Shown in pieces: positions 9,197-18,334 of a DNA stretch of 64,000 bases (the stretch's first letter is position 1; each line of letters begins with the position of its first letter). The position numbers and the translations under genes are program-made. Where the stretch lies: positions 2,790,001 through 2,854,000 of the forward strand of contig NZ_CP037933.1 of NCBI RefSeq assembly GCF_004355225.1. The letters run 5' to 3'. The notes beneath the pieces were generated by a model that saw nothing but the letters and a program-made list of their open reading frames with translations, had not been told where the DNA came from and made no database searches. This DNA comes from Flavobacterium nackdongense (GTDB lineage: Bacteria > Bacteroidota > Bacteroidia > Flavobacteriales > Flavobacteriaceae).

Positions 9197-9631
9197 TCAA
9201 TTATGTTCTATTATACTGATGGCTTTTGTAACGATATCTAAATCATTTTCGCCTCTAAAACCACTGAAACCTACGAATAGTTTCGATCCGTCTTTGAGTG
9301 TAATGGGCTGTCCACCTTCCCAACCTATCAGATCGGGTTTGCCTATTCCGAATCGTTCTTCGTCAAATTCATCGTTATAGAGTTTTTTCTCGTATTCGCC
9401 AGTTTTCATGCCTGTAATCCAAACTTGGCTGGCTTTGATCCAAGCATTTTTATAAAAATTGCGCCCCATTAACTTATCATCGCCCCAAATTTTGCCTTGT
9501 ACGCAGCCCTGTTCGTCAATGACACAAAGGGCTACATTGCCCTTAGCAAAAGCATCAAGTGGATTGCTGGAGTAGTGTGGGATTAAGGATTCAATGGTCT
9601 CCAATAATTGTTTCATACTATTTTCTTTCAT
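9197..9631 (-). CDS. GlcG/HbpS-like (DUF336) small protein
   Basis: I place the start at the ATG at 9631 (144 residues, MKENSMKQLLETIESL). The longer frame to 9673 would run into the upstream cupin gene and starts with a lysine/arginine-rich leader that is unlikely to be native. The pattern of an N-terminal helix, ALCVIDEQGCVQGKIWGDDK, then KASQVWITGMKTGEYEK, and LFVGFSGFRGENDLDIVTKAI resembles the GlcG/HbpS (DUF336) family. Some members bind haem or cobalamin, and many sit in sugar or diol catabolic operons with no known role. No signal peptide is present with this start. Why it is in a mannan operon is unknown. Confidence 0.65.
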   Translation of the reverse strand: MKENSMKQLLETIESLIPHYSSNPLDAFAKGNVALCVIDEQGCVQGKIWGDDKLMGRNFYKNAWIKASQVWITGMKTGEYEKKLYNDEFDEERFGIGKPDLIGWEGGQPITLKDGSKLFVGFSGFRGENDLDIVTKAISIIEHN

Positions 9632-9644
9632 TTTGATTCTTCTT

Positions 9645-10196
9645 TTAGATTTTCTTTTTTCGGGCTTCATCATAGTTCCAATCGTTCATTTTGCAGACGG
9701 CCCTTGCATGCGAATCCCAACTTGGTTCATTTGGGTTACACCCTTTTGGAAAACAATCGATCGCTAAATATTTTAAAGTATCATTTTCTTGGCTAAATGT
9801 TTGGTGGTAGCAATTGCGCGGAATGTGCACAAAATTGGAAGGCAACAAATCAAAAACTTCTTTTTTGCCTAAGCGTTCTAGGGTTAATTTTCCTTTGCCT
9901 GAGATAATATAAAAAAGTTGTTCGGTATCGTCGTGAACATGCCGGTGTGTATATTTATTTGGGGCAATTTGAACAATAAATGCTTCTGAAACCTCAGCAT
10001 TGGATCGATCCATCACCAAAAGATTGTCGTGAGTTGGAAAGTAGTATCCAGCGGTTTGGTTGGGTTGGGTAGAAAAGACAATCTTAGATTCTAATGGATC
10101 TTCAGTTTTTGTATTCTTGGTCGTATTTAGCGTAAAGTAAGTAATTCCAATACCTAAAAAAATACCTGCTATGGAGGCAAAGATGATCTTATTCAT
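9645..10196 (-). CDS. Cupin-domain protein with N-terminal membrane anchor
   Basis: The start chosen is ATG 10196 (183 residues, MNKIIFASIAGIFLG). A longer frame to 10241 overlaps the GH2 gene. Residues about 4-22 form one hydrophobic segment (signal or anchor) followed by a basic, threonine-rich linker, so the cupin faces the periplasm. The metal-binding cupin motif 1 is clear (THRHVHDDTEQLFYIISGKG), and motif 2 is seen in PSNFVHIPRNCYHQTF. Cupins may be sugar isomerases, epimerases or binding proteins. The substrate here is not recognisable. It begins 10 bases after the GH2 stop and overlaps the extended GlcG-like frame, which shows tight operon packing. Confidence 0.7.
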   Translation of the reverse strand: MNKIIFASIAGIFLGIGITYFTLNTTKNTKTEDPLESKIVFSTQPNQTAGYYFPTHDNLLVMDRSNAEVSEAFIVQIAPNKYTHRHVHDDTEQLFYIISGKGKLTLERLGKKEVFDLLPSNFVHIPRNCYHQTFSQENDTLKYLAIDCFPKGCNPNEPSWDSHARAVCKMNDWNYDEARKKKI

Positions 10197-10206
10197 TTTT
10201 TTAAAT

Positions 10207-12750
10207 TTAATTGTCAAACAATTTTTGTAGCCGTGGATCATGATTCCAGCCCTCTACAAGCAGATAGGCTGAGCCCGAACTCTTCTTATCAAAATTCAAA
10301 CGAATACTCCGTTTTTCGCCCGGTAACAACGAAATATAATTGTCGCTAAAAAAAACAGGCAACACACTTTCCCCTTTATTGTTTTTCACTTTCAGTTTAT
10401 TCAATAAGGATACATTAGGGGTATTGTTCTCCAAATTGACATTGACCACCACCGTTTCCCCATCACTTATAATTTCATTTTGTATGCTTATTTCAGCTTC
10501 AGGTATTGTGTTCAAATCCAAACAATTACTTTCTTTATTTTCGAGCCAATAGAAATTATCTAGGATTTCTTTATCGTTTATTTTTGCTTCTAATTTCAGA
10601 AAATGAATTTCCTTGTTCTCGTAGGATATCAATTTAAAGCAAGTTTTTGCTGTGCCTGAGTTACAAGCGATAATTCCCTCTTGCTCAGAAATTTTGTTTC
10701 CATTTTTATCACATAAAATGGCTTTTACTTTTACCTTTTTTAATGCATCAGCGGTATTGTTAGCCAACCGAATTTCATTGTTTCGAGGGTCGAATAGAAC
10801 GTGAATTGGACGACATGCTTTTTTGACCGCAAAATAGGAAGCTGTATATTCAAAATAATGATCGTACAACTGACAAATCATTGATGGCCAAGCAGCCTGA
10901 CTCATCCATAACAAAACACCACTGCCTTGATTGCTTTGCAGACATTCAAACATCGCTTTTGCCGATTCGTAATTGAGCAGCTGAGCTCTACGGGAATAAT
11001 CAGCGACATCGGTTGGAATACCAAAACGCGATTCGATGGTTTTTGTGAATTTTTCGGAACGTCCCCACTGATAATCGTGTATCGCCCACATATCGTTGAT
11101 AGGCCAGAGTTTATTTTCCGGCAACATTCTCTTCATACTTTCTACCTCTGGAAAGGCAATTATTCCCAATTCGCTATGAAAAGTTTGCCCACGATTTTCG
11201 AAATACCACGGAATAGGACGCAGATCATAAGGTCCTAAACCAGTAACCACACCATCGGCCGATTCAGAAAGATATAACCTTGTGCCATCCAATAATTTAG
11301 TTGCTTCTTTCATCGCAGCGTCCAATTCGGCTGGTGGAAGCCCTTCGTTTCTGCCGCAGTAGAGTGCTACAGAGGGATGTTTTCGGACCCATTTAATTTT
11401 ATCACGAACATTATTCATAAACATAGTTGTGTCTTTCGGCGTAGGGCCATCAACAGGATTGGCAAGCCAGAAATCGTCCCAGATCAGTATTCCATATTTA
11501 TCGCAAGCTTGGTAAAAATGGTCGTGCCCTGTTTGCCCCACCCAATTTCGAATCATATTAAAATTGGCTTCCTTGTGAAGACGAACTCTTAGATCGTACC
11601 CTTCAGAATCACAGCGCAGCATGGCTTCGGGCAATCCCCAATTGCCTCCTCTGACCAAAATTCGCACCCCATTACAATACAAAAACAGAATATTATTTTT
11701 TACTTCGGAAGTTATTTTACGGATTCCGAAATTAAACTCCTGTAAGTCGGATACCGTATTGTTTTGAATAAAGCTAATTTTTGCTTTGTACAGGTTTTGA
11801 TCGCCATATCCGTTGGGCCACCAAAGCTTTGGATTTCGAATAGTTAATTCTTTAAACTTAGTTGGTAACAGTTCAATAGGTTTTAATTCTCCGGGGTTCA
11901 GTGTTATTGGATAAACCAAACTTACTTTGTCAAATTCGATTTTAAGTGTGCCTGTTACCACTTTGTCGGAATGATTTTTTAGAGATGTTCTCACTGTCAA
12001 AGCCGCTTTTGTTGTGTCCGGCAAATTCAGTTCAGAGCTTATCCAAGGATCTTTTACGCTCACATTTTCGCATTCGGTTAAAGTGACATCATTCCAAATT
12101 CCTGTATTGCGGCCTCGCACAATGGGAAGCCAATTCCAGCCTGAAGCGGCAAGAAAAGCGGGGCTGTCAAGTCCTGAAACATCTCCATTGGTTGTTGGTG
12201 CCCCTAAATATTTTTTGGTTAGCTTTCCTTTTCCGGGTTGCCAATTTTCAATATGATGCACCAGCACAGCCAAAGCGTTCTGGCCATTGGGATTTAAAAG
12301 TCCGCTAATTTCAAAACTGGCACGTTGAAAAGCACCTTCGATACTACCCACTAATTTTCCGTTGAAATAGATATCGGACTTCCAATTGATTCCTTTAAAT
12401 TCAATAAAATATCGTTTGTTTTTTTTAAAAGTTATACTTGTTATGTTTTTCCGATACCAAAAGTCATTGCCCGAAAAAAAAGCATCAGGAATCGCATTCA
12501 TATTATCCGCAAAAAACGGGTCAGGAAAAAAGCCTGCATTGATATAAGGTTCGAGTACTGTGCCGGGTACTTTGGCTGGTAACCAATTCGAATCATTATA
12601 GGTTGGAAGTGATAGCTGCTCTCCACTTTGATAAACAAATTGAGCTTGCTGCAGGCGCCAGTCATTCCCATTGAGGCTAATATCGTTCGACGCGAATGCC
12701 CCTACAGCCATAAATAGCATTATGAATTGATATGGTTTAAGAAATAACAT
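10207..12750 (-). CDS. GH2 beta-mannosidase-type enzyme, secreted
   Basis: The 847-residue protein begins with a signal peptide (to about residue 20, VGAFAS). It has the GH2 layout: sugar-binding jelly-roll (about 25-200, GNDFWYRKNI), Ig-like domain (about 215-330), TIM barrel (about 335-640) and C-terminal beta domains. The acid/base is E469 in ALYCGRNEGLPP, and the likely nucleophile is E527 in FHSELGIIAF. The NEG motif and the jelly-roll match GH2 enzymes annotated as beta-mannosidase or mannosylglycoprotein endo-beta-mannosidase. It should remove beta-linked mannose from imported oligosaccharides in the periplasm. It is paralogous to the next gene upstream (12763-15756), 12 bases away. 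Confidence 0.85.
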   Translation of the reverse strand: MLFLKPYQFIMLFMAVGAFASNDISLNGNDWRLQQAQFVYQSGEQLSLPTYNDSNWLPAKVPGTVLEPYINAGFFPDPFFADNMNAIPDAFFSGNDFWYRKNITSITFKKNKRYFIEFKGINWKSDIYFNGKLVGSIEGAFQRASFEISGLLNPNGQNALAVLVHHIENWQPGKGKLTKKYLGAPTTNGDVSGLDSPAFLAASGWNWLPIVRGRNTGIWNDVTLTECENVSVKDPWISSELNLPDTTKAALTVRTSLKNHSDKVVTGTLKIEFDKVSLVYPITLNPGELKPIELLPTKFKELTIRNPKLWWPNGYGDQNLYKAKISFIQNNTVSDLQEFNFGIRKITSEVKNNILFLYCNGVRILVRGGNWGLPEAMLRCDSEGYDLRVRLHKEANFNMIRNWVGQTGHDHFYQACDKYGILIWDDFWLANPVDGPTPKDTTMFMNNVRDKIKWVRKHPSVALYCGRNEGLPPAELDAAMKEATKLLDGTRLYLSESADGVVTGLGPYDLRPIPWYFENRGQTFHSELGIIAFPEVESMKRMLPENKLWPINDMWAIHDYQWGRSEKFTKTIESRFGIPTDVADYSRRAQLLNYESAKAMFECLQSNQGSGVLLWMSQAAWPSMICQLYDHYFEYTASYFAVKKACRPIHVLFDPRNNEIRLANNTADALKKVKVKAILCDKNGNKISEQEGIIACNSGTAKTCFKLISYENKEIHFLKLEAKINDKEILDNFYWLENKESNCLDLNTIPEAEISIQNEIISDGETVVVNVNLENNTPNVSLLNKLKVKNNKGESVLPVFFSDNYISLLPGEKRSIRLNFDKKSSGSAYLLVEGWNHDPRLQKLFDN

Positions 12751-12762
12751 TTCAATTATTAT

Positions 12763-15756
12763 TTATTTTGACAGCGTCAAATAGTTAGGTTCCGATTTTC
12801 CAAATAGAGAATATTCGAGAATTGGAGTTTCAGTACAATTTTCTTTTTTTATCTCTGCACTGATGGTTTTGCTTTCGCCGGGCAATAAACTGAAATAATT
12901 GTCTGTCCAAAGCGAAGGCAATAACTCTTGATGGGATTCTTTGCCAGAAATGCGTGCATTAAACATAAAAGCAATCGCATCTCCTGTATTTTTTACACTA
13001 ACAATGTATTTATTTGCCTCAACTCCTTCCGAAATATGAGCTTCCACTTGTAGGCTGGTTTCGGGTAGTTGATTCAGGTCATTGAATGTATTGGAAGCAT
13101 TTACCCAGTATAAATTTTCGGAAACATTACTCCCTGCCTCATTTTTTACTTCGAGTTTCAAAAATTGGGTTTTGTCAGTAACTGGTACAATAATATCCGT
13201 TAGAAAGGCTGCATTGGCTTCTATAGTTAGCTTTTCATTTTTGTTCCATACTGCTTTTGAATTGATATCGTAAAGCGTTGCTGAAACAGTGTGGTTTGCC
13301 AAATTTTCCCCTGTAAGATTGAGGAACGAAACTGAATTATTATCTCTATTGAATTGCACATGAACTAATTCTGATGCTTTTTTTGCACCATAATATCCAG
13401 CATGAGCCTGCATATACCAATCGTAGACTTGCCAAGTAATACTGGGCCAACTGGAGTTGGATTTCCACAATAAAATACCACTGGCATTTTTCCAAAGCTG
13501 ACGGTTGATAGATTCTATTGAGGCACGATACACATCATAATTTACTAATTGCGCTTTTGAAATGTAGTCTTGTATTCCGTTGCTATTTAAAGAATTAGGA
13601 GCCCCGTAATAATTGCGCAGCATAGTGTCGTAGGATGTAAACTTGCGAGAATCATCACCCGGCCAATCATTAGCATCGTGGTACGCCCAATATCCATCCA
13701 ATGGGAATTTATTTGGCATCCAGGTTTTTCCCATTTCGGGCATAAATTTTTGCATACTTTGCAGTACCGGAATACCGCTTGGTCCAATTTCGCTACTGAA
13801 ACCTTGTAATTTGGGGTGCGTAAAATAATCTTTTGGTTCCAATGTATGATAGGGTCCACCGCCGTGTAATCCGTCGCCATCCGATTGTTTTAGGTAATGA
13901 CGTGAGTCGCGACCATCGTATTTCTTGATTACCGAGTTGACTAACAAATCTTCTCGTGGATTTACACCCTCATTCCCTCCACACCAAATAATTAGTGAAG
14001 GATGATTTCTTAATTTTTGAGTAATGCTGATAGAGGCTTTTTCGAAAAGACTGATTTCAGGTTGATAGCCTGGGGTATTTTTGTAAGTACCCCAAAAGTC
14101 ATTCAAATAATCTTGCCACATCAGTATGCCGTATTTATCGGCAGCACGATACAAAGCTTTTGGCGGAACACCTGTAGGTCCCCAAACCCGTAGAATATTT
14201 AGGTTGGCATTCTTGGTTAGTAAAATTTCATTTTCATACCGAGAAGAGGTCCAATTGAGCATCATATCTATGACCCAATTTCCGCCTTTGGGATATATTT
14301 CTTTTCCGTTTATTTTGTACACGCGTTCCTTATTTCCGATATAAGTTTCTACCTTTCGAATTCCGAACATATCGTTTATTACAGACTCCTGACCATCGGA
14401 TGTTTTTGTCTCTATCTCAATTGTGTATAAATCCTGAGAGCCATACCCAGCAGGCCACCATAATTTGGGGTTTTTCAAGTTAAGTTCAGATGTATTTTCA
14501 GCATTCCATTCGAATGATTCTACTGCATTGGGTTGAATTTGGTAATTTTTGTCAAAACGAATCGTGTCGTTTCCGTTAGAAATTTTAATATGGGCAATTC
14601 CAGTTTGTAAAACAGCCGAATAATTTTTTAGATCTACGGAAACCGTCAGTTGAGCAGTAGTTGTTTTGGGCAGATCAATTTTGGATGTTACATAAAGGTT
14701 TTGAAATTCTACTTCATCCGTTGAGGTTATATAAACATCTTCTGTGATCCCCATATCACGGTCACGCACCGCAGGTTGCCAATCCCAACCCATTGTGTCC
14801 CATTTGGTGTAACTCGTACTTATTTTCCCGTCGCCCATATTTTGGCCAGGATCAGCTAGGGGAAGTAATGGTTCTATAGCGGGTTTTCCGGGATTATGTA
14901 CAGGAAAAATTGCCACGGCTAGACAATTTAAATTGTTTTTCTGAATTATTTTGGAAATGTCAAGTCTAAAACTTCGCTCCATTCCTTTTATTTCGGTAGT
15001 ATCAGCAATCATTTTGCCGTTGAGCCAAATCTGTGCTTTGTAATTGATTTCGCTAAAGTTGAGCCATATTCTTTTCCCTAGTTTGTTTTGGGTTAATCGA
15101 AATTCATTCCGAAACCAGTAAGGGTTTTTCCAAGGATTTACACCTTTTATATGACTAAATTGTAATAAATTATAGTCTGTATTGTATTCATCGTTGCTAT
15201 CGGGGATTTTCATATTATTCATTCCCACATAAGGATTGGGATAAATTCCATTGCGGACTAGGGCGGTGAGAACTGTAGCCGGCAGCGAAGTTTTGGCCCA
15301 CCCACGGGTATTTTGACCGATTTTCGAAAGATTTGCACCATTCAAATTGGTTTGAACAGATGATTTTACCTGCCAACCATTGCGCAGTAGTTGAGCCGAT
15401 TTTGGCAACTCTGCTAGTGGAGCATCTTGTACAGTAAAAGTGCTTGTTTCAGAACTAATTTTTGATTTTCCTATATATGCAGTCACAACCCAATTGTGTT
15501 GACCAAACGAGAGCGGAAAAGTTACATAGGCATTGATTGTCGATGGCAATTCAGCCATTTTTATGTTGTCTATGCTAATTTCGAAACGATCGCATGTTAT
15601 TTTTTCCCAAGCTAGTGTCGGGGTATTATTTGTAATGCTCATTCCGTTCTTAGGCGCAAAAATTTTTAAGGTCGTTGCGTTGCAAAACGATTGTGCCAAA
15701 AGGCACAGCAATAATAGTAGGGTTGTACTCGGTTTATTCATTGTATATGTAAACAT
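12763..15756 (-). CDS. GH2 beta-mannosidase-type enzyme with extra N-terminal Ig-like domain
   Basis: The start codon at 15756 gives 997 residues; an ATG five codons later (15741, MNKPSTTLLLLLCLL) is a better signal-peptide start and may be the real one. After the signal peptide an extra Ig/Fn3-like domain (about 30-115) precedes the GH2 jelly-roll (about 120-320, NPYWFRNEFRL). The barrel has acid/base E596 in IIWCGGNEGVNP and likely nucleophile E656 in FSSEIGPSG. This NEG context resembles plant endo-beta-mannosidases of GH2 as well as bacterial exo-beta-mannosidases, so the exact cleavage mode is open. Having two GH2 paralogues side by side suggests different linkages or chain lengths. It follows the small binding-like gene by 35 bases. 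Confidence 0.84.
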   Translation of the reverse strand: MFTYTMNKPSTTLLLLLCLLAQSFCNATTLKIFAPKNGMSITNNTPTLAWEKITCDRFEISIDNIKMAELPSTINAYVTFPLSFGQHNWVVTAYIGKSKISSETSTFTVQDAPLAELPKSAQLLRNGWQVKSSVQTNLNGANLSKIGQNTRGWAKTSLPATVLTALVRNGIYPNPYVGMNNMKIPDSNDEYNTDYNLLQFSHIKGVNPWKNPYWFRNEFRLTQNKLGKRIWLNFSEINYKAQIWLNGKMIADTTEIKGMERSFRLDISKIIQKNNLNCLAVAIFPVHNPGKPAIEPLLPLADPGQNMGDGKISTSYTKWDTMGWDWQPAVRDRDMGITEDVYITSTDEVEFQNLYVTSKIDLPKTTTAQLTVSVDLKNYSAVLQTGIAHIKISNGNDTIRFDKNYQIQPNAVESFEWNAENTSELNLKNPKLWWPAGYGSQDLYTIEIETKTSDGQESVINDMFGIRKVETYIGNKERVYKINGKEIYPKGGNWVIDMMLNWTSSRYENEILLTKNANLNILRVWGPTGVPPKALYRAADKYGILMWQDYLNDFWGTYKNTPGYQPEISLFEKASISITQKLRNHPSLIIWCGGNEGVNPREDLLVNSVIKKYDGRDSRHYLKQSDGDGLHGGGPYHTLEPKDYFTHPKLQGFSSEIGPSGIPVLQSMQKFMPEMGKTWMPNKFPLDGYWAYHDANDWPGDDSRKFTSYDTMLRNYYGAPNSLNSNGIQDYISKAQLVNYDVYRASIESINRQLWKNASGILLWKSNSSWPSITWQVYDWYMQAHAGYYGAKKASELVHVQFNRDNNSVSFLNLTGENLANHTVSATLYDINSKAVWNKNEKLTIEANAAFLTDIIVPVTDKTQFLKLEVKNEAGSNVSENLYWVNASNTFNDLNQLPETSLQVEAHISEGVEANKYIVSVKNTGDAIAFMFNARISGKESHQELLPSLWTDNYFSLLPGESKTISAEIKKENCTETPILEYSLFGKSEPNYLTLSK

Positions 15757-15791
15757 TAAAAGAGAAAAAACTCTTTATTGAGGGCAAACCA

Positions 15792-16460
15792 TCATTCCTC
15801 GACCCATAAAAAATCGAGATATCCTAAGTTTGCACCTTTATTGTATTTTAAAGTAAGTAGGTTAGTCCCCGCCACCGGAAAAATAATTTCGCCGATAGTG
15901 GCTTGTGTCCAATGGTGAAAACTACCGGTATCTTCAGGCAGTTTTAAAACAGTGGCTAAGTTTCCGTTCAACCATAATTCTGATTTATTGTCTTTATTGC
16001 CATAAACCGTAATAATTCGATATTTTCCGGGTTTTATTACATTTACGGTATAATTGGTCCATTCGCCGTCCTCTTCCCAACCTATATAAAGTTGGTTCAC
16101 TTTGGGGTCGACTTTGTTCGGGTGATTGAAATCAGCCCAATCTTTTGTGTACGAGATGTCTACGCCTTCATTTTCTCTAAAAAATGCGGTGTACCCTTCT
16201 ATTCCTGGTCGCCAATGACTTCCATAGTCATGGATTTCGTGATTCAATTTAGAGCCTTCATTTTCTGCACTCAAATCGTGATAAGCCACTCCCTCGCCAC
16301 CCAAATCGTAATAGGCCAATTCGACTCTGCCAGGGATGATTTGTGCGCCAATCGTATATTTTGCATCTGCAAAAGGTTTTCCGGCGTAACTACTGGGCAG
16401 TTGAGAAAAGGATACTTTAAATAAAAGTAAGAAGAAAAATAAAATAAAAATTTTTTTCAT
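15792..16460 (-). CDS. Secreted stand-alone CBM6-like carbohydrate-binding protein
   Basis: The 222-residue protein has a signal peptide (VSFSQ, about residue 19) and a single jelly-roll domain without any catalytic module. The segments VELAYYDLGGEGVAYHD, IGWEEDGEWTNYTV and the ending LLTLKYNKGANLGYLDFLWV are hallmarks of the CBM6/CBM35-type domain often found attached to enzymes, where the last strand carries an aromatic and a 'LDFLW' motif. Here it stands alone, just after the SusC-SusD-SGBP genes and separated from them by a hairpin at 16473-16502. It may help hold mannan fragments in the periplasm. Binding is inferred from the fold only. Confidence 0.68.
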   Translation of the reverse strand: MKKIFILFFFLLLFKVSFSQLPSSYAGKPFADAKYTIGAQIIPGRVELAYYDLGGEGVAYHDLSAENEGSKLNHEIHDYGSHWRPGIEGYTAFFRENEGVDISYTKDWADFNHPNKVDPKVNQLYIGWEEDGEWTNYTVNVIKPGKYRIITVYGNKDNKSELWLNGNLATVLKLPEDTGSFHHWTQATIGEIIFPVAGTNLLTLKYNKGANLGYLDFLWVEE

Positions 16461-16472
16461 ACGGGATAATTA

Positions 16473-16502
16473 AAGCCCTTCAGAGTTGAACCCGAAGGGC
16501 TT
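16473..16502 (-). terminator. Hairpin between the SusCD-SGBP genes and the enzyme genes of the mannan locus
   Basis: An inverted repeat (left arm 16474-16481 AGCCCTTC, right arm 16494-16501 GAAGGGCT, 12-base loop) lies between the SGBP stop and the next gene. On the minus strand it is followed only by a weak T-rich stretch, so partial termination or mRNA processing is more likely than full termination. A second small inverted repeat follows upstream (GTAGTGT 16526-16532 with ACACTAC 16546-16552). Confidence 0.5.
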
Positions 16503-16571
16503 ATTAAAAAACCAAAGCAACTAATGTAGTGTGAAACTAACTAAGACACTACAAACTAACTAACCAAAGCA

Positions 16572-18221
16572 CTACTCAGGTTTTAAATTCGGATCTAATG
16601 GAACCGTCGTGAATATAAAAGAGTCCACATTTACTTCCATAGCAGTTCCTTTTGCAAGATTTCCTCCATAGAGTTGAATGCCCATTGTAAAATCTTTTGT
16701 AGGGTCGAATTTGCTCAAATCACCTTCTCCTGGGACAATCTTGATGGATCTCCACACCCATTTATTCTGAGTAGGGACAAATTTATAATCATCGCCATAC
16801 CCTTGAGATTTGGTAAAATGCATCCAACCTTGACCAAAATCAAATTGGAAGTACCCTTCTTTATTTCCAGTATTCAAAAGGAAGTTAATCCAAATACCAT
16901 TTGCGTAAGCCACAGGATCTAGCGCTTTTACATTCCAAGACGCTTGGCCTAATTTGGCATCCCAACCTTGAGATACTCCCGTTAAACTCGCATAATTTGC
17001 CCCTTGGTTATAGCCTGATAAACCTGCCGAATTAGGAAGAATTTTCCAAGTAGAACCCGCTGGAGTTTCGCAATCCCAACCTATTGTTGGCGTTAATGGT
17101 CCGTCGGTGATCATTACCTGATCTACGGCGATGTAGAACGGAGTTCCGTTCACGTTCCCACCACGGAATTGAATACCAATTTTATCCAGTTTTCCTTTGA
17201 CAACAGGGAAGCCCATTTTTTCGAGGTCGTAAGAACGCCATTCCCAATTGGCAGTTTTGATTTTATAATCATCGCCATAACCGAAAGCACCCGTTAAGTG
17301 ACGGTCTTCGGTTTTTCCGTTGGCGGTAAGAATAGGTTGTACATATCCTTGGCCTCCGGCCGTGTTTACTAAGAAGGTAATGTGTGGTTTGTTGTAGGAC
17401 GACAAATCATATCCTTGGCCTCCGTTATTGTTCTCTATTTTTACATAAATTCCATTCCAACCATTGGCGGAAGCCGCTTTTACTTCATATCCTTTTCCGT
17501 ATTGACCGGTCATGGTATTGGAAGTAAACGGACTTGTAGCATCGCCATTTACTGGGGTAAAAGGAGCATCAAAATCAATAATCATTAAGGATTGTTTTGG
17601 CAAATAGGTATTTGTTGGTTTGACAACAAGAATACTTGGCGAGGTTTGTTTTTCGCCCGTTTTTGGTGTCATTTCGATGATGGCATATTCACCAATTTCC
17701 ATTTCAACTCCAGCAGATGAATACGACACTTTATCTTGAGCAGCAGCTCCAAAAACAGAAACTACTTTCCCATTCAATTTAACCTCTTTGATCAAATCTA
17801 AGTTTTCCCCTTTTAGAAGGAAAGGCTTTCCTTTTTGAATATTTACTGGCCAAGTGGTGACTTTCGCAGTGTAATATTGTGGTTTGATCACTTGAGTAGA
17901 TTCAAATACTCTTTTGTACTTGTTGGTCAATGTAATGGGGCCCGTTTCAATCTGACGTGGCACCTCAACCGTCATATTATCGTTAGATTGTTTGATAATT
18001 TTAAATGCACTCGTTCCAACCGTAACCGAAGAAACATATTGCATATTGGTCCCTTTCAGGACGATCTGTGTTCCTACAAAAGGGGTTTCGTTCGAAATCT
18101 CTGTAATGGTAGATGCAGGCAGATTTACATAGGAATCCTCATCAATAGCCGTATCAGAACAGCTATTGGAAAGTGCTGAAATAAAGGCAATCAGTACTAT
18201 TTTACTTAAATACTTTTTCAT
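16572..18221 (-). CDS. Surface glycan-binding lipoprotein (SusE/F-position SGBP) with IPT/TIG domains and duplicated binding domain
   Basis: The start is ATG 18221 (549 residues), because the type II signal peptide then begins directly (MKKYLSK, lipobox ALSNSC, Cys21). The frame to 18281 adds an unlikely leader. Residues about 35-200 hold two IPT/TIG-like domains (TPFVGTQIVLKGTNM, and GKPFLLKGENLDLIKEV). Then comes an internal duplication: about 211-365 and 370-545 share the layout of an opening DFD or WDCE strand, GQGY/GYFQ, FGYGDDYK or QGYGDDYKF, WEWRSYDL or WVWRSIKI, and GIQFRGGN or GIQLYGGN. This is a typical surface glycan-binding protein that hands mannan to SusCD. It is the third gene of the operon. 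The twin binding domains suggest bivalent binding, which is inferred. Confidence 0.87.
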   Translation of the reverse strand: MKKYLSKIVLIAFISALSNSCSDTAIDEDSYVNLPASTITEISNETPFVGTQIVLKGTNMQYVSSVTVGTSAFKIIKQSNDNMTVEVPRQIETGPITLTNKYKRVFESTQVIKPQYYTAKVTTWPVNIQKGKPFLLKGENLDLIKEVKLNGKVVSVFGAAAQDKVSYSSAGVEMEIGEYAIIEMTPKTGEKQTSPSILVVKPTNTYLPKQSLMIIDFDAPFTPVNGDATSPFTSNTMTGQYGKGYEVKAASANGWNGIYVKIENNNGGQGYDLSSYNKPHITFLVNTAGGQGYVQPILTANGKTEDRHLTGAFGYGDDYKIKTANWEWRSYDLEKMGFPVVKGKLDKIGIQFRGGNVNGTPFYIAVDQVMITDGPLTPTIGWDCETPAGSTWKILPNSAGLSGYNQGANYASLTGVSQGWDAKLGQASWNVKALDPVAYANGIWINFLLNTGNKEGYFQFDFGQGWMHFTKSQGYGDDYKFVPTQNKWVWRSIKIVPGEGDLSKFDPTKDFTMGIQLYGGNLAKGTAMEVNVDSFIFTTVPLDPNLKPE

Positions 18222-18255
18222 ATAATAATTTTTTTTAAGTTGTTTAATGAAATCC

Positions 18256-18308
18256 GCACGAAGCCACTTGGAATCCGACATTTGGCACGCAAAGGGTGGC
18301 TATCGTGC
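18256..18308 (-). other. Long hairpin in the SusD-SGBP intergenic gap
   Basis: GCACGAAGCCAC (18256-18267) pairs with GTGGCTATCGTGC (18296-18308), a 12-base-pair stem with one bulged A at 18302. No T tract follows on the minus strand, so it resembles an mRNA-processing or stabilising element rather than a terminator. Confidence 0.5.
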
Positions 18309-18334
18309 TAATTTTCATTGTTTTCATTTAATTA

